Shown piece by piece: positions 58,951 through 64,000 of a DNA stretch of 64,000 nucleotides. The position numbers were made by a program, and so were the translations under genes. The stretch spans positions 868,001-932,000 of the forward strand of contig JAPXFQ010002688.1 of the NCBI GenBank assembly GCA_028564705.1. Direction: 5' to 3'. The stretch's first letter is position 1; each line of letters begins with the position of its first letter. The notes beneath the pieces are model-generated. The model worked only from the letters and a program-made list of their open reading frames with translations. It searched no databases and was not told the origin of the DNA. The stretch comes from Apricaphanius iberus. Taxonomy: Eukaryota; Chordata; Actinopteri; Cyprinodontiformes; Aphaniidae.

Positions 58951-59929
58951 GCGTTGGTTAGGAGTTTATGAAAATCATCCCGCAACGGAACACAGACTAA
59001 AGAGAAACTGCAACATTCAGGAGAAATAAAGAACTGTTGAAATAAAAAGCCACAACACACAACTGTTAGGTTGAATATCAGCACGAACTAAACAAAGCTG
59101 CACTTCGGATGTACATTTGAGCTGCCGCTTCCGCCATGAGCTGCGCTGAAAGCTAAACCAGTAATGAGGTAGATAACTTAAGAGTTTACCAGAAAAATCC
59201 GAGCCGGGGATAAATCTCAGAACGAGAGACAGAGGAGCAGGTGGCCTTTCTGTAACGCAGATGCCCGCTGCATTTCTTACAACCTGTTGCTCTCCCAATC
59301 TGACCCGACTTGGTTCCCCCACATAGTTTGCTTCTCATTTCGGTTCCTCTTTTTTCTGCCATCTCTGGCACGTATGACGATCATTTGCATGAGGCGTTTC
59401 CATGGTTACGCCATTCATACAGCCCAACTTTTTTTAAAGGGTTCTGAAAAACCCCTGTTAAGTAACAGCTGATCGTGGAGATCCGTATTTACACACGGCT
59501 TTGCGTAACTATCTAGCTATATTTTCTTCACGTTGTGTCACAAGTTCTTCCCCTTTCATAATAACCCGAAATGTGTTGCGTTTGTGAATCTGTCACCCGG
59601 AGACAAAGCCTTTGGCTGCAGTAGGCTTGACTTATCTTGACTTTGAATGTGTTTATTTACACAGACACAATACATATTAATGAACATGTACATGTAAATA
59701 TGCAAGATTATAACCTACGGATAATAAGGCGGACAATTTCCCGGAGAAAAATGTGTCCTTGAACACAACAATGAAACAGTTGTGGATCGTAAAATATCTT
59801 GCCTGTACTTGTCATACAAGATAGTTTCGCCATTTATTTTTTGTGATTGGGCCATTTCACACATTAAATAGCTTTGATCTAAGCCATTCCATCATAGTTA
59901 TGGTGGCTTAAATAAAAATATTTTTTTCT
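58951..59929. other. malt1 upstream region, otherwise no gene recognised
   Basis: Relatively GC-rich to about 59400, then AT-rich. Apart from the 61-aa frame at 59186-59371, no exon or repeat was identified. Confidence 0.35.
59186..59371 (-). other. Unrecognised 61-aa open frame upstream of malt1
   Basis: The frame starts MPEMAEKRGTEMRSKLCGG and contains CKKC about 30 residues in, then many Arg and Ser. It lies in a less AT-rich stretch about 500 bp upstream of malt1, on the same strand, and ends just past a possible GT donor at 59188. I do not recognise the product. It could be chance, part of the malt1 5' leader, or a first exon of another transcript. Confidence 0.2.
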
Positions 59930-60665
59930 TCCAGGATGGCCCTTTATTTGGCTCCATCCAGCTTCCCTGTCCCTGCTGAGCATGGCACGTCCACAGCATG
60001 TTGCTGCCACCATGAGAAGCTTTGTGGCATGGTGTGGAGACAATCATCTTACCTTGAATGTGAACAAAACAAAGGAGATGATTGTAGATTTCAGAAGAAA
60101 CAGAGACAAGTCAAAGACTGTCTCCATCATGGGAGAAGAAGTGGAGGTGGTTGAGAAGTACAAATACCTCGGAGTTCACCTGGACAACAGACTGGGCTGG
60201 AGAATCAACAGTGAAACCGTCTACAAAAAGGGACAGAGGAGACTGTACTTTCTGAGGAAGTTGAGGTCCTTCAAGTCTGTGGTGGAGTGTGTCATCTCTT
60301 CCTCCATCATCTGTTGGGGTAACAGCATCAGAGCCAGGGACTTAAAACGGCTCAATAGCCTGATGAAAAAGGCTGGTTCTGTTATGGGGACGACTGTGGA
60401 ACAACTGGAGATAATGATGCAAAGAAGGATTCTTCATAAAATTAAAAAGATCATGGACAACCCTGAGCATCTTCTTTATGAGACTATTCTACAGCAACAG
60501 AGTATCTTCAGTCGGAGGCTTCTTCAGTTTCGCTGCAACCCAGACAGCTACAGGAAATCCTTTCTCCCCACAGCCATCATGGTCTACAACAATTCCTTGA
60601 AAAATTAATTGAGCTACAACAACAATTAATTTCCCTCTGGGATCAAAGTAGTTTTGAATTTGAAT
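59930..60665 (+). repeat. L2-like LINE ORF2 C-terminal end, long open frame
   Basis: An uninterrupted 208-residue frame (59982-60608) matches the last part of a fish non-LTR reverse transcriptase: NVNKTKEMIVDFRRNRDKSK, EKYKYLGVHLDNRLGW, KKGQRRLYFLRKLRSF, KKAGSVMGTTV, and a terminal RKSFLPTAIMVYNNS. A short tail of TTTGAATTGAAT repeats (about 60650-60675) marks the 3' end. The 5' part of the element is absent. Confidence 0.85.
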
Positions 60666-60675
60666 TGAATTTGAA

Positions 60676-61396
60676 TGTTTTAGCTAGAAGTCTTGAGTGC
60701 TTGTCTTCAGTGTTTCGCACATTGGACACAAAGTTCCATTTAAGTCCCATCTGAGCCAGAGCCCCTTCTTTCCCGTTTTGCACGTCGCCTACGTGAATCA
60801 TGGCAAACTACAAGCAGGATGTTTTACTACCCCAGCTATGGCTTTATTTTTGCCCCTCTTCAAAGAATCCAGATTTGTGCAGTGCGTATCCTTCCTAGTT
60901 ACTATGCCTCTTGACTGCAGTGGGGTTTAAATGATGGCCAACAGGCTGCTGCCAAACTACACTAATCTAAATACAGATGAATGGATCTTTTGTAGACTTG
61001 TAGTTGTGCAATACATTTATTAACGTTTCCAAATGATGAATTGAAGATTCTAAAGCTGGGGATATTATTTTATAATCTAATCCTGCTTTTAACTTGTTCA
61101 CTAACTGTGTTTCTTCCTGTCTATTACATCGTTTGCAGACCATTGTTCTCCAAAAACCTTCTGAGGCCCTAAAGCAGCTGCATTTATAGGTAACGGTGGT
61201 CTCTACTTACAAAGAGACAGCAGACTTTGTAATAAAATAAGTCAAAGCCATGCTACTTCTTCCTTCCACTTCAGTCATGCACCACTTTGTCTTGATCAAA
61301 TAAAGTCCCCTAAATGACTTTGAGGTTTCTAGAAAGTAAAAAAATGTTTTAAGAAAGATCCAGGGGTGTGAATGTATTTGAGGTGACATTTTTTTT
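60676..61396. other. No gene recognised
   Basis: Intergenic sequence between the LINE tail and the mrpl54 3' end, with only short chance frames. Confidence 0.4.
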
Positions 61397-61886
61397 TTTA
61401 TTGTTTCAACATTAACATTTACAGTTATTTATTTAAGTTGGGCTACTCTAAAGGTTCTGTTGTGTTAATGTGACCAATTAGTGAGAATCAGGCATAATGG
61501 TACAGTCAATATGAATTATGAAGAGAAACCTAAACACAACTACAGAAACGAACAGGCTTCCATCTTTCATTATAACAGTAGTTCTGGAGTTTTGTTATCC
61601 AACCTTTTACTATTTTCTACTGAACATCTTTAGTCCCTTTAGGCAGAGCCTCTCCTGCACAGAATAAGTTAAAAAAAACCTAATTCATTCATCCAGGTTT
61701 TGACTCCAGTCACCACGTTGCATGATTTCAGGTAACCTTGTGAGTATACGGCAGGTGACATCCGCTCACGAAGTTATCATAGAAGTGAGTTGTGACTACG
61801 ACTGTTATCCCTTTCACAGTTATTCACTCCAGGAAGTGAAGCGTGCCGTTGAAACAGAGGAGCCAGAGTTGAGTCTGATGCAGGTT
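61397..61886 (-). other. mrpl54: mrpl54 3' UTR with candidate poly(A) signals
   Basis: Noncoding sequence downstream of the mrpl54 stop codon (61887-61889). AATAAA occurs on the minus strand at 61428-61433 and again at 61397-61402. Confidence 0.45.
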
Positions 61887-63889
61887 CTACAGCTTCTTCC
61901 CTTTGTGCAGTCTGTTGTCGCGCCAGATATTCTCCTTTCTCAGACGTTTCCAGTACTCCAAGGTGTCGGGTTCCAGCTCGTGCAGCTTTTTAGCTTTTCC
62001 TAAGTTCAACTGGAACAACCTGAACAGGTAATAAACGAAGGAAGATGAAGTTAAGACATGATTATAACTTAGAGGATGTTGGCTCGGATTGTTGTCCTCA
62101 AATCTCTAAAGAGGTGAAGTCCTTCTGACGGGTTTTTTTCTGGAAATTTCTATGCCTTTTAATTTTTTTTCGTCGTGTCCTCATCTTTGAAACAGAGATA
62201 CAATAAAGGCAGTGGTTGACAGGGTAAAATGAAAATATGAAGCTTTCAACAGCACTGAAATCTGTATTGCTGATGTACACATTAAAACAAAATACATACT
62301 TCTTAAACCCATAAAATGTGTGAGAAAATAACAGATCAAAGCACCATGATCAGAAAATATGTTAAGAGAATTCATCTTATTTAAGTCAGTTAATTAATCT
62401 AAGAACAATCTTGATACTAAAAAGGTAATCAATTAATTAATTGTGAGTAAAATGTTGTTTTTTAAATAGATTTTAAATTATTTCCAATTAGTTTGGGTTT
62501 TTTAATCAAAGTGAACCTGCATTGGACGGGAGACGAGAAAGAAACTGAACCATGAATGTTAAACTTCAGGTCGTCAAAGAGCATTAAGAGAAAGACAAGA
62601 GGCCAGGAAATACATATCACCATTCTTGTCTGGTGCCATCAGAATGCACATCAACTTGTAACTAAATTTAGCAATTTACAAAAAACTTTAGCATTCATAT
62701 AGCAAAACAACTTCTGACAATAGTAATTTTCTATTTACTATTAGCCTACCCCTGCTTGAATAGGAGAACTCCATTACTTTAACCATAATGTTGTTCATTG
62801 TTTTTTTTTTTCTTGGATTTACTGATCTTCTGAAAAACAATTTCCTACACCTAACATATCATTTTACATCAATGAACAAATTTTGTCAGGATTCTTTATA
62901 TTTTACTGTGATAACAGGACCCAGATATATAGGTACAAAGGCTACAATTTAAGGACGCGTGGGAACGTTGTTGGCCCTTTTTACAGACAAATTTCTGTTT
63001 AAAAAAAACAACCTAGCAATGCATTTTGTAGCAGGAAACAAAAAGTACAGAGAGAGAACCCTAGACCAGTTGTGGAATACAGGGGAGGAAGTGCCATGGT
63101 TGGGATTTTCTTTACCGCCCTCAGAACAGTCCTCATTTAAAGCTAAAGAATTATTGCAATTAGATTAAACTGATCAGTTGGTGAGAAGTTGCCTAATTTT
63201 TCCATTTAACTAAAAATGCTACCTTTATCAAACAGTTTTTAATGGGCTTTTAATATATATTAAATGTGCTCATCTGAGATAAATAGAAACATAGGGGGAA
63301 AAAAACTCATAATAGGCTTGTCAGACCTGAAACAAAACCCTAAACTGGGATTGATCAGTGAAAGTATGACTGGTCCATCTGTAGAAACAGTGCTCAAAGA
63401 CCAAGTCAAGAAATCTAATTGAGCTTTTGCTTGATCGGGAAAAGTTAATGGATCAGTTCAGACTCATAAAGGCATGGCTCAAAAAAACCTGAACCTAAAA
63501 AGAAATCATCCAATGCAATGCTCAAATTCCTATTACTATGCTATCTTTTTTCACGGAATTTGAAACTAGAACAGCAAAAATATATTTTTATTTATGGCTG
63601 AAATTAATTTACAAGAAGAGTGATTATATAATAAAGCAAAATGGCATACATTTTTTGATGTTCTTCCTGGTGACGAAAACGTTTCTCACAATTAATCGAA
63701 ACTGTGACGATGACAGTGGAATATGTTCTCACCACTCAGGGTATTCCTCAGGAGGCTTTAATTTAGGGTCTTCTCCTTGTTTGTAGATGTTAACCCCGAC
63801 AGCATACGATGTAAGTCTGACCGGGTCTTTACACACCTCTGGACCTTTTAATTCCTCTTTCATCATGCCTTTACCTTTTCCTTTGGAAG
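61887..63889 (-). CDS. mrpl54: Mitochondrial ribosomal protein L54, 3' two exons (partial)
   Basis: Component of the large subunit of the mitochondrial ribosome. Exons 63733-63889 and 61887-62019 join across a GT-AG intron (phase 2) and encode about 95 residues. Recognisable family blocks are [27 protein letters not shown] at the junction, then [14 protein letters not shown] and a basic end KGKKL followed by TAG. Human MRPL54 has matching blocks (DPDVCTDPVQLTTHAMGVN, EYPEWLF, REYWRRLRKQNIW) and 138 residues, so only the mitochondrial targeting peptide and the first few mature residues are missing. They would lie on an upstream exon beyond 64000; no start exon is seen in 63890-64000. The intron (62020-63732) is about 1.7 kb. 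Confidence 0.93.
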
Positions 63890-64000
63890 CTGAAGAAGAT
63901 AGCAGAAAAAACATGTTAAGGAATCAACATTTTAGAGATATACTACTGTGTAACAACACTAACACACATTATTTAGAAAGAAATTGTTAAGTGTGTACTC

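Overview
The window is nuclear DNA from a bony fish, most likely a teleost. It is AT-rich, its genes are split by short GT-AG introns, and the spaces between exons hold typical fish repeats: Tc1-like, hAT-like and Harbinger-like DNA elements, L2/RTE/L1 non-LTR fragments, and tRNA-like SINEs. No operon, CRISPR array, phage or other prokaryotic feature is present. I joined exons by hand from splice sites, reading phase and homology to proteins I recognise.

Four protein genes are visible, all on the minus strand. From left to right they are lpl (lipoprotein lipase, complete, 10 coding exons, 517 aa, 7812-15450), safb (scaffold attachment factor B, complete, 20 coding exons, 748 aa, 30305-43665), malt1 (paracaspase, complete, 16 coding exons, 817 aa, 46331-58713) and mrpl54 (mitochondrial ribosomal protein L54, last two exons only, 61887-63889, with its first exon beyond the right edge). 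Each has a plausible AATAAA signal downstream. safb has a TATA-less promoter with YY1, CRE and NRF-1 type motifs. malt1 has a perfect NF-kB consensus about 230 bp upstream of its start codon.

Layout: 1-6690 holds decayed non-LTR and SINE pieces and no recognised gene. 6691-15700 is lpl with its 3' UTR and promoter. 15700-29700 is a 14 kb gene desert with LINE fragments and one nearly full-length but broken Tc1-like transposon (28201-29518). 29736-43830 is safb, whose introns carry a hAT-type element with a perfect 8-bp target duplication and a second TIR-like element between 60-bp direct repeats. 43968-44661 is a 5'-truncated L1 tail with a 17-bp target duplication just upstream of the safb promoter. 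44700-46150 is SINE and LINE debris. 46172-58950 is malt1. 59930-60660 is the reverse-transcriptase end of an L2-like LINE. 61397-64000 is mrpl54.

The genes have no shared pathway: extracellular lipid hydrolysis, nuclear RNA and chromatin organisation, immune NF-kB signalling, and mitochondrial translation. I found no convincing new multi-gene system. The points most worth a second look are protein-level differences from mammals in lpl (moved glycosylation sites, longer lid, weaker furin-type site, coding exon 10), the kB site and the skippable exon 7 of malt1, and the well-preserved transposon insertions.
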